Shown: positions 36,837 through 45,573 of the stretch, in pieces
Layout of the letters: each line of letters begins with the position of its first letter
Position numbering within the stretch: the first letter of the stretch is position 1
Origin: Geminocystis herdmanii PCC 6308
GTDB taxonomy: Bacteria; Cyanobacteriota; Cyanobacteriia; Cyanobacteriales; Cyanobacteriaceae
Length of the DNA: 64,000 nt
Assembly: GCF_000332235.1 (NCBI RefSeq)
Contig: NZ_CM001775.1
Span: 3,954,272-4,018,271, forward strand
Reading direction: 5' to 3'
Translations under genes and position numbers: made by a program
Notes under the pieces: model-generated
The model's database searches: none
What the model was told of the DNA's origin: nothing
Seen by the model: the letters and a program-made list of their open reading frames with translations, nothing else

Positions 36837-37589
36837 ATGAGTCAACATCAAGAGCCTAAAATTCCTGACAGTATTGCGAATGAAGTTCTGCAAAAGGCTT
36901 CAGAATTATATGCTCAAAGCAATACTCAAGGATATTCTTTAACGGAATTACAAGAAATAGGTGAAAAGGTAGAAATTCCTGCCGAAATTATGTCTGAAGC
37001 CTTGAATCAGGTAAGAGAAAAACATCGTCAACTGCAAATTATTAAGGAAAAAAAAGAACAACAATTAAAAATTATTAAACTTAGTAGTTTTATTCTGGGT
37101 ATATTAATTACTATGGCAACGATTTTTAGTTATAACATCCTTAATAGTCAAAGGGAAGAAGTTAAGGCAAGATGGGCTCAAGTAGAAAATCAATTACAAA
37201 GAAAAGCTGATTTAATTCCTACTTTAATTAATTTAACTCAAGCTCAGGCTAATCAAGAAAACCAACTTATTTTATTATTAGAAAATGCTCGTCAAGAATA
37301 TTTAAAAGCTGATAATTTTCAGGAAAAATTAGTTTCTACTGAAAGGATTAATGAGGCTATTAATCAGTTTAATCAATATGCTTTAAATAATCACAATTTA
37401 GCATCTTCTCAGGTTTTTATTAATCTACAATATGAAATTGCTGGAACTGAAAATAGAATCGCAACAGAAAGAATGCGCTACAATCAATCGGTACAAAGAT
37501 ATAATCAAAGTGTTCGATCGTTTCCTTTATCAATTATCGCTAATTTAACTAATTTTCAAGAAGAATCTTTTTTTCAAGCTAACATATAA
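36837..37589 (+). CDS. LemA family protein
   Basis: The 250-residue protein has a cytoplasmic N-terminal extension (residues 1-80, helix-rich: ANEVLQKASELYAQSNTQGY), one membrane helix (about 81-101) and a LemA domain with EVKARWAQVENQLQRKADLI and YNQSVQRYNQSVRSFPLSII. LemA proteins are membrane-anchored helical bundles of unknown biochemical role, typically genetically linked to TPM proteins, as here (divergent neighbours). The N-terminal extension is longer than in standard LemA (about 185 residues) and resembles a helical dimer domain seen in other cyanobacterial proteins. Confidence 0.85.
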   Translation: MSQHQEPKIPDSIANEVLQKASELYAQSNTQGYSLTELQEIGEKVEIPAEIMSEALNQVREKHRQLQIIKEKKEQQLKIIKLSSFILGILITMATIFSYNILNSQREEVKARWAQVENQLQRKADLIPTLINLTQAQANQENQLILLLENARQEYLKADNFQEKLVSTERINEAINQFNQYALNNHNLASSQVFINLQYEIAGTENRIATERMRYNQSVQRYNQSVRSFPLSIIANLTNFQEESFFQANI

Positions 37590-37916
37590 AGGTAAAAAAT
37601 TAAACATTTCCAATAATTAAAAATACAATCAATTCTTGTTAATAACTTGTGAATTTAAGTTTATTTTTTAATGATCCTTCTTTGAAAATAATAATTTCTG
37701 GAGAAGTCTATTGGGCATCAAATTCAAGTTACATTTGAGTTATAAGTGAATGCTTTTTAAAGTGCAAGATGCTAGTATGATAGGGAATGTCAAGAAAAGT
37801 TAAGACTCATTGTTCGTTGTTATTACAATCTTTTTTAATGGAGAAAGTAGGTTCGATCGAACAGTTCTAATATAATAAAAGTTATGATAGAAAGAAATTT
37901 ACCAAAAATGTAAGTT
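37590..37916. other. Gene-free stretch with a zds remnant
   Basis: The first 160 bases are AT-rich with nothing recognisable. From 37759 the stretch repeats the zds promoter and part of its 5' coding region (separate entry), and from 37868 it carries the leader that is duplicated before the second Uma2 gene. Confidence 0.6.
37759..37862 (+). pseudogene. Duplicated zds promoter plus internal zds fragment
   Basis: 37759-37815 resembles 40374-40426, the region just before zds (AAGTGCAAGATG, then AAGAAAAGTTAAGA). 37816-37862 resembles 40611-40660 inside zds (TATTACAATCTTTTT, AATGGAGAAAGTAGGT, CGATCGA). Between the two parts about 180 bases of zds, including the start codon, are missing, and a four-base gap is present. 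It cannot code for anything; it marks a duplication event that now brackets the three Uma2 genes. Confidence 0.8.
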
Positions 37917-38657
37917 ATGACATCTTCTCTGACTTTAACCCCCGTTACCGAAAACAAACTTGATACTTGTCATGAGATAATATATCCTCAAGGAGAGTTT
38001 TGGAGTGACGAACCACCATTGGAAACTTATCAACATTTACAACAAATTATTATCTTACTCAAATCCTTACAATGGTTGTGGCAGGATAAAAACGACTATT
38101 TTTGTGCCGGTAATTTAACTATTTATTATAGTCCCAATCAAAAAAAATCAGAGTATTTTCGAGGACCAGATTTTTTCGTAGTCTTAAATACGACTAATGA
38201 TGAAACTCGCAAAAGTTGGGTAGTGTGGGAAGAAGGGGGAAAATATCCTAACGTCATAGTAGAAATCTTATCGGATAGTACTGCTAAATTCGATCGAACT
38301 GAAAAAAAAGAGATTTATCAGGATATATTTAGAACACCAGATTATTTTTGGTTCGATCCTTTTACCTTAGAATTTCAAGGATTTACCTTAATTAGTGGCA
38401 CATATCAACCGATTCCCTCCAATGAACAAGGGTGGTTATATTCAGAACAATTAGAGTTATATTTAGGGTTACATGAGGGAAAATTGCGTTACTTTACTCC
38501 TGACGGTGAATTAGTTTCCACTCCCGAAGAATCTGCTATTCAAGAAAAACAAAAGGCACAAGTAGCCGAAAATCTCGCTCTTCAAGAAAGACAAAAAGTC
38601 GATAAATTAGCACAAAAATTAAGGGAATTAGGGATTAACCCTGATGAAATTATCTAA
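37917..38657 (+). CDS. Uma2 family protein, tandem copy 1
   Basis: The 246-residue protein has the nuclease-fold pattern GPDFFVVLN (Asp), NVIVEILSDSTAKFD (Glu) and KKEIYQDIFRTPDYFWFDP (Lys), followed by QGFTLISGTYQPI and a charged coiled-coil tail ending KLRELGINPDEII. It is nearly identical to the next two proteins over residues 20-200. Its 49-base leader, ending in AAAAATGTAAGTT before the ATG, is repeated before copy 2. Function of Uma2 is not established. Confidence 0.88.
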   Translation: MTSSLTLTPVTENKLDTCHEIIYPQGEFWSDEPPLETYQHLQQIIILLKSLQWLWQDKNDYFCAGNLTIYYSPNQKKSEYFRGPDFFVVLNTTNDETRKSWVVWEEGGKYPNVIVEILSDSTAKFDRTEKKEIYQDIFRTPDYFWFDPFTLEFQGFTLISGTYQPIPSNEQGWLYSEQLELYLGLHEGKLRYFTPDGELVSTPEESAIQEKQKAQVAENLALQERQKVDKLAQKLRELGINPDEII

Positions 38658-38723
38658 ATCTATTTAGGAGTTTTAAATATAATAAAAGTTATGATAGAAA
38701 GAAATTTACCAAAAATGTAAGTT

Positions 38724-39527
38724 ATGACATCTTCCCTGACTTTAACTCCCGTTACAGAAAACAAACTTGATACTTGCCATGAGATAATATATCCTCAAGG
38801 AGAGTTTTGGAGTGACGAGCCACCATTGGAAACTTATCAACATCTACAACAAATTATTATCTTACTCAAATCCTTACAGTGGTTGTGGCAAGATAAAAAT
38901 GATTATTTTTGTGCCGGTAATTTAACCATTTATTACAGTCCAAATCAAAAGAAATCAGAGTATTTTCGAGGACCAGATTTTTTCGTAGTCTTAAACACTG
39001 ACAATGATGAAACTCGTAAAAGTTGGGTAGTGTGGGAAGAAGGGGGAAAATATCCTAACGTCATAGTAGAAATCTTATCGGATAGTACTGCTAAGTTCGA
39101 TAGGGAAGGTAAAAAAGCTATTTATCAGGATATATTTAGAACACCAGATTATTTTTGGTTCGATCCTTTTACCTTAGAATTTCAAGGATTTACCTTAATT
39201 AGTGGTACATATCAAGCTATAACTCCTAATGAACAAGGTTGGTTATATTCAGAACAATTAGAGTTATATTTAGGGTTACATGAGGGTAAATTGCGTTACT
39301 TTACCCTTAATGGTGAATTAGTGGCTACTCCTGAAGAATCTGCTACTCAAGAAAAACAACAAGTCCAAATTGAACGTCAACAAAAAGAATATGAAAGACA
39401 ACAAGCTCAAATTGAGCGTCAACAAAAAGAATATGAAAGACAACAAAAAGACTTAGCTTTACAAGAAATTATACAATTAAAAGAGAAATTGAAACAATTA
39501 GGTATCAATCCCGATGATTTAATTTAA
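38724..39527 (+). CDS. Uma2 family protein, tandem copy 2
   Basis: A 267-residue paralogue of copy 1 with the same first 180 residues apart from a few changes (for example FDREGKKAIYQD in place of FDRTEKKEIYQD). The C-terminal coiled coil is longer through repeats of QIERQQKEYERQQ. The distance between the leaders of copies 1 and 2 is about 808 bases, the size of one duplication unit. All putative catalytic residues are kept, so it could be active. Confidence 0.88.
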   Translation: MTSSLTLTPVTENKLDTCHEIIYPQGEFWSDEPPLETYQHLQQIIILLKSLQWLWQDKNDYFCAGNLTIYYSPNQKKSEYFRGPDFFVVLNTDNDETRKSWVVWEEGGKYPNVIVEILSDSTAKFDREGKKAIYQDIFRTPDYFWFDPFTLEFQGFTLISGTYQAITPNEQGWLYSEQLELYLGLHEGKLRYFTLNGELVATPEESATQEKQQVQIERQQKEYERQQAQIERQQKEYERQQKDLALQEIIQLKEKLKQLGINPDDLI

Positions 39528-39587
39528 ACACTATTAATTCTTGTTTTACAATGTTCATAAGCTAATTATTTATTATCAGGTGATATT

Positions 39588-40292
39588 ATGTCAACTCAAA
39601 TTCTTATACCACCAGAAGTTACCAAAAATGAGATAATATATCCTCAAGGAGAGTTTTGGAGTGATGAACCACCATTGGAAACTTATCAACATTTACAACA
39701 AATTATTATCTTACTCAAATCCTTACAGTGGTTATGGCAAGATAAAAAGGATTATTTTTGTGCCGGTAATTTAACTATTTATTATAGTCCCAATCAAAAA
39801 AAATCAGAGTATTTTCGAGGACCAGATTTTTTCGTAGTCTTAAACACTGACAATGATGAAACTCGCAAAAGTTGGGTAGTGTGGGAAGAAGGGGGAAAAT
39901 ATCCTAATGTTATAGTGGAAATCTTATCGGATAGTACTGCTAAATTCGATCACGAAGTGGCGCTGCGCGATCGATCTGGAAAAAAAGAGATTTATCAGGA
40001 TATATTTAGAACACCAGATTATTTTTGGTTCGATCCTTTTACCTTAGAATTTCAAGGATTTACCCTCATTAGTGGCACATATCAAGCTATAACTCCTAAT
40101 GAACAAGGGTGGTTATATTCAGAGCAATTAGAGTTATATTTAGGGTTACATGAGGGTAAATTGCGTTACTTTACTCCTGACGGTGAATTAGTTTCCACTC
40201 CCGAAGAATCTGCTATTCAAGAAAGACAAAAGGCAGATAAATTAGCACAAAAACTAAGGGAATTAGGCATTAATCCTGATGATATTGTGTGA
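39588..40292 (+). CDS. Uma2 family protein, tandem copy 3
   Basis: A 234-residue paralogue with a different N-terminus (MSTQILIPPEVTKN, then the shared EIIYPQGEFWSDEPPLETY). Between the catalytic Glu and Lys it has a ten-residue insertion (HEVALRDRSG after KFD) that copies 1 and 2 lack, encoded by a sequence with GCGCTGCGCGATCGATC, a HIP1-like motif. This lengthens the loop next to the active-site lysine and may disturb activity. Zds follows after 143 bases. Confidence 0.87.
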   Translation: MSTQILIPPEVTKNEIIYPQGEFWSDEPPLETYQHLQQIIILLKSLQWLWQDKKDYFCAGNLTIYYSPNQKKSEYFRGPDFFVVLNTDNDETRKSWVVWEEGGKYPNVIVEILSDSTAKFDHEVALRDRSGKKEIYQDIFRTPDYFWFDPFTLEFQGFTLISGTYQAITPNEQGWLYSEQLELYLGLHEGKLRYFTPDGELVSTPEESAIQERQKADKLAQKLRELGINPDDIV

Positions 40293-40434
40293 ATATATAA
40301 GGGATTTTAAATATATTAAATATAATCAAGGGATTGAGATTGCTTAGTTTCCTCACAATGACAAAGTTTTCCAAAGTGCAAGATGTCAGTATAATAAAAA
40401 ATGTAAAGAAAAGTTAAGAAAAATTAGAACGACA

Positions 40435-41886
40435 ATGCGAGTTGCCATCGTGGGTGCAGGATTAGCAGGATTAGCCACCGCCATTGATTTAGTTGACGCT
40501 GGTTGGGATGTCGAAATATTTGAATCTCGCCCTTTTGTGGGAGGTAAGGTGGGCAGTTGGGTTGACAGTGACGGTAATCATATCGAGATGGGTTTACACG
40601 TCTTTTTTGGTTGCTATTACAATCTTTTTGCTTTAATGGAGAAAGTAGGTGCGATCGATAACTTAAGATTAAAACAACATACCCATACCTTTATCAACGA
40701 AGGGGGTAGAGTGGGAGAATTAGACTTTCGTTTCATCACGGGCGCACCCTTCAATGGTTTAAAAGCCTTTTTCACCACCTCTCAACTATCGGCGGTGGAT
40801 AAAATCGCCAACTCTTTAGCTTTAGGCACAAGCCCCATTGTACGAGGTTTAATCGATTTTGAAGGGGCAATGCGCAATATTCGAGCCTTAGACGGCATTA
40901 GTTTTGCTGACTGGTTTCGTAAACACGGAGGTAATCAAGGAAGTCTTGATAAAATGTGGAATCCCATTGCTTATGCTTTAGGGTTTATCGACACGGAAAA
41001 TATTTCTGCCCGTTGTATGTTAACCATTTTCCAATTTTTTGCGGCAAAAACTGAAGCCTCTGTATTGCGAATGTTAGAAGGCTCACCCCATGAATATTTA
41101 CATAAACCCATCGTTAACTACTTAGAATCCAAAGGAGTAAAAATCCATACCCGTCGCCAAGTGAGAGAAATTCAGTATCGAGAAGGAGAAGAAACCCTCG
41201 TCACTGGTTTATTAGTCGCCAAAGGAGACACAGAAGAATTAATTACCGCAGATGCTTATGTTTGTGCCTGTGACATACCCGGTATTCAAAAAGTTATCCC
41301 TCAAGGTTGGCGTAAATGGAAGGAATTTGATAACATCTATAAATTGACTGCTGTACCAGTAGCGACAGTTCAGCTACGTTTTGATGGTTGGGTGACGGAA
41401 TTAGAAGACGAGGAAAAACGTAAACAGTTAGAAAAAGCTGAAGGTATCGATAACTTACTTTATACTTGTGATGCCGACTTCTCTTGTTTTTCTGATTTAG
41501 CCTTATCTAGCCCTGCGGATTATTATCGAAAAGGGGAAGGTTCTCTGTTACAATTAGTGTTGACTCCGGGTGATCCTTTTATTAAGGAAAGTAATGAAAA
41601 TATCGCTAACCATGTGTTAAAACAAGTTCATAAGTTATTCCCTTCTTCCCGTGACTTAAATATGACTTGGTATAGTGTGGTTAAATTAGCTCAATCCCTT
41701 TACAGAGAAGCACCGGGCATGGATGTTTACCGCCCTTCACAAAAGACTCCTATCTCTAATTTTTTCTTAGCAGGTAGTTATACTCAACAAGATTATATCG
41801 ATAGTATGGAAGGTGCAACCATTTCGGGTAAACAAGCTGCCCAAACAATTCTGAAATCTCATACAAAAGTATTAGCTATTAAATAA
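40435..41886 (+). CDS. zds: Zeta-carotene desaturase (plant type)
   Basis: The 483-residue FAD enzyme (CrtQ) desaturates 9,9'-di-cis-zeta-carotene to prolycopene on the way to beta-carotene. The N-terminal dinucleotide motif [17 protein letters not shown], the [14 protein letters not shown] block, [11 protein letters not shown] and the C-terminal FAD signature [20 protein letters not shown] are typical of the CrtP/CrtQ type. Length is normal. The promoter region is duplicated upstream of the Uma2 cluster. The hairpin at 41915-41931 follows. Confidence 0.96.
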   Translation: MRVAIVGAGLAGLATAIDLVDAGWDVEIFESRPFVGGKVGSWVDSDGNHIEMGLHVFFGCYYNLFALMEKVGAIDNLRLKQHTHTFINEGGRVGELDFRFITGAPFNGLKAFFTTSQLSAVDKIANSLALGTSPIVRGLIDFEGAMRNIRALDGISFADWFRKHGGNQGSLDKMWNPIAYALGFIDTENISARCMLTIFQFFAAKTEASVLRMLEGSPHEYLHKPIVNYLESKGVKIHTRRQVREIQYREGEETLVTGLLVAKGDTEELITADAYVCACDIPGIQKVIPQGWRKWKEFDNIYKLTAVPVATVQLRFDGWVTELEDEEKRKQLEKAEGIDNLLYTCDADFSCFSDLALSSPADYYRKGEGSLLQLVLTPGDPFIKESNENIANHVLKQVHKLFPSSRDLNMTWYSVVKLAQSLYREAPGMDVYRPSQKTPISNFFLAGSYTQQDYIDSMEGATISGKQAAQTILKSHTKVLAIK

Positions 41887-41914
41887 TTTTGTTTGTTACT
41901 GTTAAATCCTGATT

Positions 41915-41931
41915 GGTGGGCATTGCCCACC
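41915..41931. terminator. Hairpin GGTGGGCATTGCCCACC after zds
   Basis: A perfect seven-base stem with a three-base loop, identical to the hairpin at 12592-12608. It lies between two converging genes (zds and an SDR) and could act on either; no strong T-run on either side. Confidence 0.5.
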
Positions 41932-41953
41932 CTACTTAAGTACTTCGATCAAA

Positions 41954-42751
41954 CTATTGATTTTGACGGAATTGTTTTTCCACTCCGTTGACGATTAATT
42001 CCCTAGGGAAAAAGCGACTGAGATTAACAACAATTTGATTACCAATGCCTCCTGTAACTACGTTTGCTTGAGATTTTTCTAAGGCTGAAAGGGCATCTTT
42101 TACCACGTCTTCAGCTTTGGCTAGGGCATTTTTGTTGCTGTCTTCCATACCGGGGAAATTGGTAAATTCTGCTACTTCAGGAAATTTCGATTCCGTTGGA
42201 CCGGGACAAAGTGCTAATATTTTGATACCATAAGTTTTATATTCTGCCCATAATGCCTCTGAAAATGACAAAACAAAGGCTTTGGTAGCGGCATATACAG
42301 ATAAATAAGGTAAAGGTTGATAACCTGCGATCGAGCCTACATTGATAATCTCTCCCCTACCTTGAGATTTCATTTCCGTTAAGAATAAGTAGGTTAACTC
42401 CACTAATGCAGTGATATTTAGCTGTATCATGTCTAACTGTTTTTGTAAGACTCGATCGGTAAATCTACCATAATCTCCAAAACCGGCATTGTTGATTAAT
42501 AAGTCAACAAAAATATTATCTTGTTTGACTTGATTAAAAACGATTTCTCCTGCGCCAGAAACCGTTAAATCTTGACAAATTACTTTAACTTTGATGGCAT
42601 ATTGAGATTCTAATTTCTCTTTTAATTCTACTAATAAAGAGTTCGATCGAGCCACAATAATTAAATTATAATTGCGTTGGGCTAATTCTTCTGCAAAAGC
42701 CTTGCCAATACCAGAAGAAGCGCCAGTTATTAATGCTGTTTTCATCATCAA
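41954..42751 (-). CDS. Short-chain dehydrogenase/reductase
   Basis: The 265-residue protein has the classical SDR pattern: cofactor loop ITGASSGIGKA near residue 8, NNAGFGDYG near 88, Ser in NVGSIAGYQP, and the catalytic YAATK near 154. Asp or Arg residues after the second strand (VARSN) point to NADP(H). It resembles the broad DltE/YqjQ-like SDR group; the substrate is unknown. ATG codons at 42751, 42748 and 42745 are all possible starts. Confidence 0.85.
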   Translation of the reverse strand: MMMKTALITGASSGIGKAFAEELAQRNYNLIIVARSNSLLVELKEKLESQYAIKVKVICQDLTVSGAGEIVFNQVKQDNIFVDLLINNAGFGDYGRFTDRVLQKQLDMIQLNITALVELTYLFLTEMKSQGRGEIINVGSIAGYQPLPYLSVYAATKAFVLSFSEALWAEYKTYGIKILALCPGPTESKFPEVAEFTNFPGMEDSNKNALAKAEDVVKDALSALEKSQANVVTGGIGNQIVVNLSRFFPRELIVNGVEKQFRQNQ

Positions 42752-42808
42752 ATTATTTATTAGGGTGTTAGGGAATAGGGAATAGGGAATAATTTTTAAT
42801 TTTTAATT

Positions 42809-42840
42809 CTCCATTCTCCATTCTCCATTCTCCATTATTA
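42809..42840. repeat. CTCCATT heptamer repeat touching a stop codon
   Basis: Four units (42809-42836) end one base before the TTA (42838-42840) that is the stop codon of the minus-strand coiled-coil gene. Confidence 0.85.
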
Positions 42841-43968
42841 TTTCCCTTTTTGTTGATTTTTAGCTTGTTCTAAAGCGACTTCTTTCATTGCTTCAAAAGA
42901 GTTACGATTTGATGTTCCTTCAATAGCTTTTATGGCTAAATCTTGGACTTGTTTTAAGGCAGAATCAAGTTGTTGAGATAAAGAATTAAGGCGATTTTCA
43001 TTACTTAAAATAGTGGATTCTAAAGCCTGTATTCTGAGTTGATAATTTTGAGTTTCTCCATCAATTTCTTTATGTCTTAAATCAGCTTTTACCTTAGCTT
43101 GATAGTTACCTATTCCTTTGCCTTCCTCTTTAGCTTTTTTCACTTCATTTTCTAATTTTGCTTCAAATTCTGCAACTTTTTGTTTTGCTTCACCATATTC
43201 TTTTTCTTTCTCACTAATGACTTTTTCTCTTTCTTCCCAAATTTTTTCCTGTTGTTTTTTCGCTTCTTCTAAGTCTTTGTATAATTGAGTTAATTCTTGT
43301 TCATAATTTTCTCGATCGAGCTGTCGAGTTAATTGTAAATTATAGTTATACTCTTCATTTTCTCGCTGTTTATTTTTAGTATAAATATCGTTACGTTGTT
43401 TAACTTCTCTTTGCTTATTTTCCTGCTCTTTTGCCCACTCTTTTTTAGCAGTTAAGAGTTGCTCCCCTAAAGTTTCTTGTTGTTGACTATATTCATCAGA
43501 AAAATTTTTTTGACTTTCTTCATAGGTAGTTAATAAAGTTAATAAAGTATCTTCTTCAACACTTTCTAAATCATGCAATTCTTGCAGTTGATTAACTTCT
43601 AACTCAATATCATTTTCTAACTTTTCTAAGGCGGAGGCTTCCGTAATTAATTGCTCAGAAAGTTGACTAACCGCACTACCAAAACCAACTTGCAATTTTT
43701 CTAAACTAGCAATAATTTGCTCAATATTATTCATAGATGTAATGGAAGATTTAATAGGGATATTTGAGATATTTTCAATGGATTTAGGTGTAATTTGTAC
43801 AGGGGAATTAGTTACCATAGTTTTGGCATTTTCAACAGCTTTTTGTTGTACTTGAGCTTGTTTTTGAACTAAAGTAATTTCTTTTTCTAACTTAGCCTTT
43901 TCCTGTTGTAATTCTTGATAAGCCTCTAAAATTTGGGCTTTGGTACTTTTAGAATTTACTGTTGTCAT
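42838..43968 (-). CDS. Coiled-coil protein A of an XRE-linked locus
   Basis: No named family recognised. The 376-residue protein is almost all coiled coil: residues 1-40 (STKAQILEAYQELQQEKAKL), a linker with Pro and Ile to about 75, then IIASLEKLQVGFGSAVSQLS and further helices, a central KQRENEEYNYNLQLTRQLDR block, and an end SALKQVQDLAIKAIEGTSN. It is homologous along its whole length to the upstream protein B: both share TK-x-QI at the start, Y-x-LQ-x-x-R in the centre, W-x-ERE, and Q-x-LA at the end. No catalytic motif. It lies 39 bases after gene B, forming an operon transcribed away from the XRE gene. Filament or scaffold formation is inference. Confidence 0.7.
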   Translation of the reverse strand: MTTVNSKSTKAQILEAYQELQQEKAKLEKEITLVQKQAQVQQKAVENAKTMVTNSPVQITPKSIENISNIPIKSSITSMNNIEQIIASLEKLQVGFGSAVSQLSEQLITEASALEKLENDIELEVNQLQELHDLESVEEDTLLTLLTTYEESQKNFSDEYSQQQETLGEQLLTAKKEWAKEQENKQREVKQRNDIYTKNKQRENEEYNYNLQLTRQLDRENYEQELTQLYKDLEEAKKQQEKIWEEREKVISEKEKEYGEAKQKVAEFEAKLENEVKKAKEEGKGIGNYQAKVKADLRHKEIDGETQNYQLRIQALESTILSNENRLNSLSQQLDSALKQVQDLAIKAIEGTSNRNSFEAMKEVALEQAKNQQKGK

Positions 43969-44007
43969 ATTTTACCTCTAAAATTTTAATTATTTACTCT
44001 ATTTACT

Positions 44008-44988
44008 TTAATTATTATTAGGTTGAAATGCTCTTAAAGCTAAGTTTTGAGCTTGATTTGTTACCTCTTTTAATTGAGTAATAATTTCTTCAATTTGCTG
44101 GTTTTGTTGCTGAATTTTTGCTTCTAAAGACTGCATTTTGAAGTCATAACCTTGTTTTGCAGACTCCCACTCTTTTTCTATTAGATTAGCCTTAATTTGT
44201 GCTTCTCGATCGGCTTCTTTAATTGCTTCACTACGAGCTTTATTTACTTCGGTTTTAATTTGTTCATCAAACCCTGCAATTTTCTCTTGATTTTGAGTAA
44301 ATTCTGCTTCTTGATTAGCCAAAATATTTTCTCTTTCTTTCCATAGTTTATTTTTATCCACATTAGCTAAAGTTAGCTCTCTTTCTTGGAGTCTTTTCCC
44401 TTCTTCATATTCATCCATTTCTATTTTTCTGTCTATCTGTAATTGATAGGTAAAATCAGCTTCTAACTGTTGTCTTTGTTGAGTTAGTAAAGCAGATTCT
44501 TCAGCAATTTTTAAGTCAAATTCTGTTTGTTCTTTTTCCCATTCTTTGCGATATTTTTCTTGTTGTTTAGCAATATCATCTAAGGCATTTTGAGTCGAAT
44601 TTTCAAGGGTTTTAATTCTCTCTTGATGTTCTTGTCTGAGAATATATAAAGCATCCGCAACTAAACGAACTTTTTGCAATTCTGTCAACTTTTCTTGTTC
44701 AACAATAATCGCTTTTTTTAGTTCCGTTAAAACATCTGATTCACTCTCTAATCGATTAGCGATTTCTTTGGTTAAATTACTAAAATCTAACTGTAAAGTT
44801 GCCATACTATTAACAATATTATTAACAGTATAATCAGCAACTTTGGCTAACAAAGCCTTATTTTTTTCCTTCTCAACGGCTTCCTCTTTTGTCTCAATTT
44901 TCGACTCTTGTTGTTGATACTCTACAACTAACTTCCCGAAGGCAGACATTATTTGTTCTTTGGTTTCTCGTATCTGTGTTTGACTCAT
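44008..44988 (-). CDS. Coiled-coil protein B of an XRE-linked locus
   Basis: The 326-residue paralogue of protein A starts SQTQIRETKEQIMSAFGKLV and consists of coiled coil, with NNIVNSMATLQLDFSNLTKE, DFTYQLQIDRKIEMDEYEEG, LWKERENILANQEAEF and the end NQAQNLALRAFQPNNN. It is about 50 residues shorter than A. The gene is the first of the operon; its start (44988) faces the XRE gene across 101 bases containing three identical operator-like sites, one of which lies 11 bases from its start. I would expect repression or autoregulation by the XRE protein. Function unknown. Confidence 0.7.
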   Translation of the reverse strand: MSQTQIRETKEQIMSAFGKLVVEYQQQESKIETKEEAVEKEKNKALLAKVADYTVNNIVNSMATLQLDFSNLTKEIANRLESESDVLTELKKAIIVEQEKLTELQKVRLVADALYILRQEHQERIKTLENSTQNALDDIAKQQEKYRKEWEKEQTEFDLKIAEESALLTQQRQQLEADFTYQLQIDRKIEMDEYEEGKRLQERELTLANVDKNKLWKERENILANQEAEFTQNQEKIAGFDEQIKTEVNKARSEAIKEADREAQIKANLIEKEWESAKQGYDFKMQSLEAKIQQQNQQIEEIITQLKEVTNQAQNLALRAFQPNNN

Positions 44989-44998
44989 AACAGTAAAC

Positions 44999-45079
44999 TT
45001 GACTTTTTATTCAACATGATATTATCATCATAACTAATGTTGATTTTTTCGTCAACAAAAATGTTGATTTTTTATTCAA
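44999..45079. promoter_or_regulatory. Three TTGA-N8-TCAA operator-like sites
   Basis: The 101-base space between the divergent genes contains TTGA-N8-TCAA at 44999-45014, 45040-45055 and 45064-45079, the middle one extended to TGTTGA-N8-TCAACA. All spacers are T-rich. Centre distances are 41 and 24 bases. Dyads of this size fit binding by a dimeric XRE helix-turn-helix protein, whose gene starts at 45090. Confidence 0.7.
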
Positions 45080-45089
45080 GTTAGGAAAA

Positions 45090-45437
45090 ATGGAAGAAAC
45101 AATAACTTTTGGCAGTGTGATTAAAGAAGCCAGAAAGAAAAATGGTTACAGTCAAAGGGATTTGGCGCAGATATTAGGTATCGATTATAGTTACCTGTCG
45201 AAGTTGGAAAATAATCGAGGAGAATACGCTCCCAAGGAGGATTTAATTCGTTATATGGCTTTATATTTGGAGTTAGATGAGGAGGAGTTGATTTTTTTAG
45301 CGGGAAGGATTCCTGCGGAAGATGAAGATTTGATTAAGCAACACTATCAAAATATGCCGTTACTTTTTCGCAGAATGCGGGAAAATCCAGAGTTTGCAGC
45401 GAAGATTTTTCAACAAGCCCAAGAATCTGATCATTGA
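45090..45437 (+). CDS. XRE-family helix-turn-helix regulator
   Basis: The 115-residue protein has an N-terminal HTH_3 domain (residues 8-66): FGSVIKEARKKNGYSQRDLA, then QILGIDYSYLSKLENNRGEY, and LIRYMALYLELDEEELIFLA. The remaining 45 residues are helical and may mediate dimer contacts. It is encoded divergently from the two coiled-coil proteins, with three dyad sites between, so it probably controls that operon and itself. The hairpin at 45471-45498 may end its transcript. Confidence 0.9.
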   Translation: MEETITFGSVIKEARKKNGYSQRDLAQILGIDYSYLSKLENNRGEYAPKEDLIRYMALYLELDEEELIFLAGRIPAEDEDLIKQHYQNMPLLFRRMRENPEFAAKIFQQAQESDH

Positions 45438-45470
45438 GGAGTAAAGGATTTCGACAGTCTGTTAACCCTT

Positions 45471-45498
45471 ATTCTCCTCTCCCATAGGAGACGAGAAT
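45471..45498 (+). terminator. Hairpin after the XRE gene
   Basis: ATTCTC-C-TCTCC, loop CATA, GGAGA-C-GAGAAT: an eleven-pair stem with one symmetric mismatch. A short TTTA follows. Similar GGGAGA-type hairpins occur elsewhere, including within cobN, so it is also a dispersed element. Confidence 0.45.
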
Positions 45499-45518
45499 TT
45501 AATGAATTTGACATAAAA

Positions 45519-45561
45519 AAAATAGATGATGAATAACTTGGAAGATTCCGAAGACAGGAAG
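45519..45561. repeat. 43-bp dispersed repeat, copy 2 (inverted)
   Basis: Matches 33851-33893 in opposite orientation over about 43 bases, including GATGATGAAT and TTCCGAAGACA. Confidence 0.75.
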
Positions 45562-45573
45562 ACTCCGAAGAGA

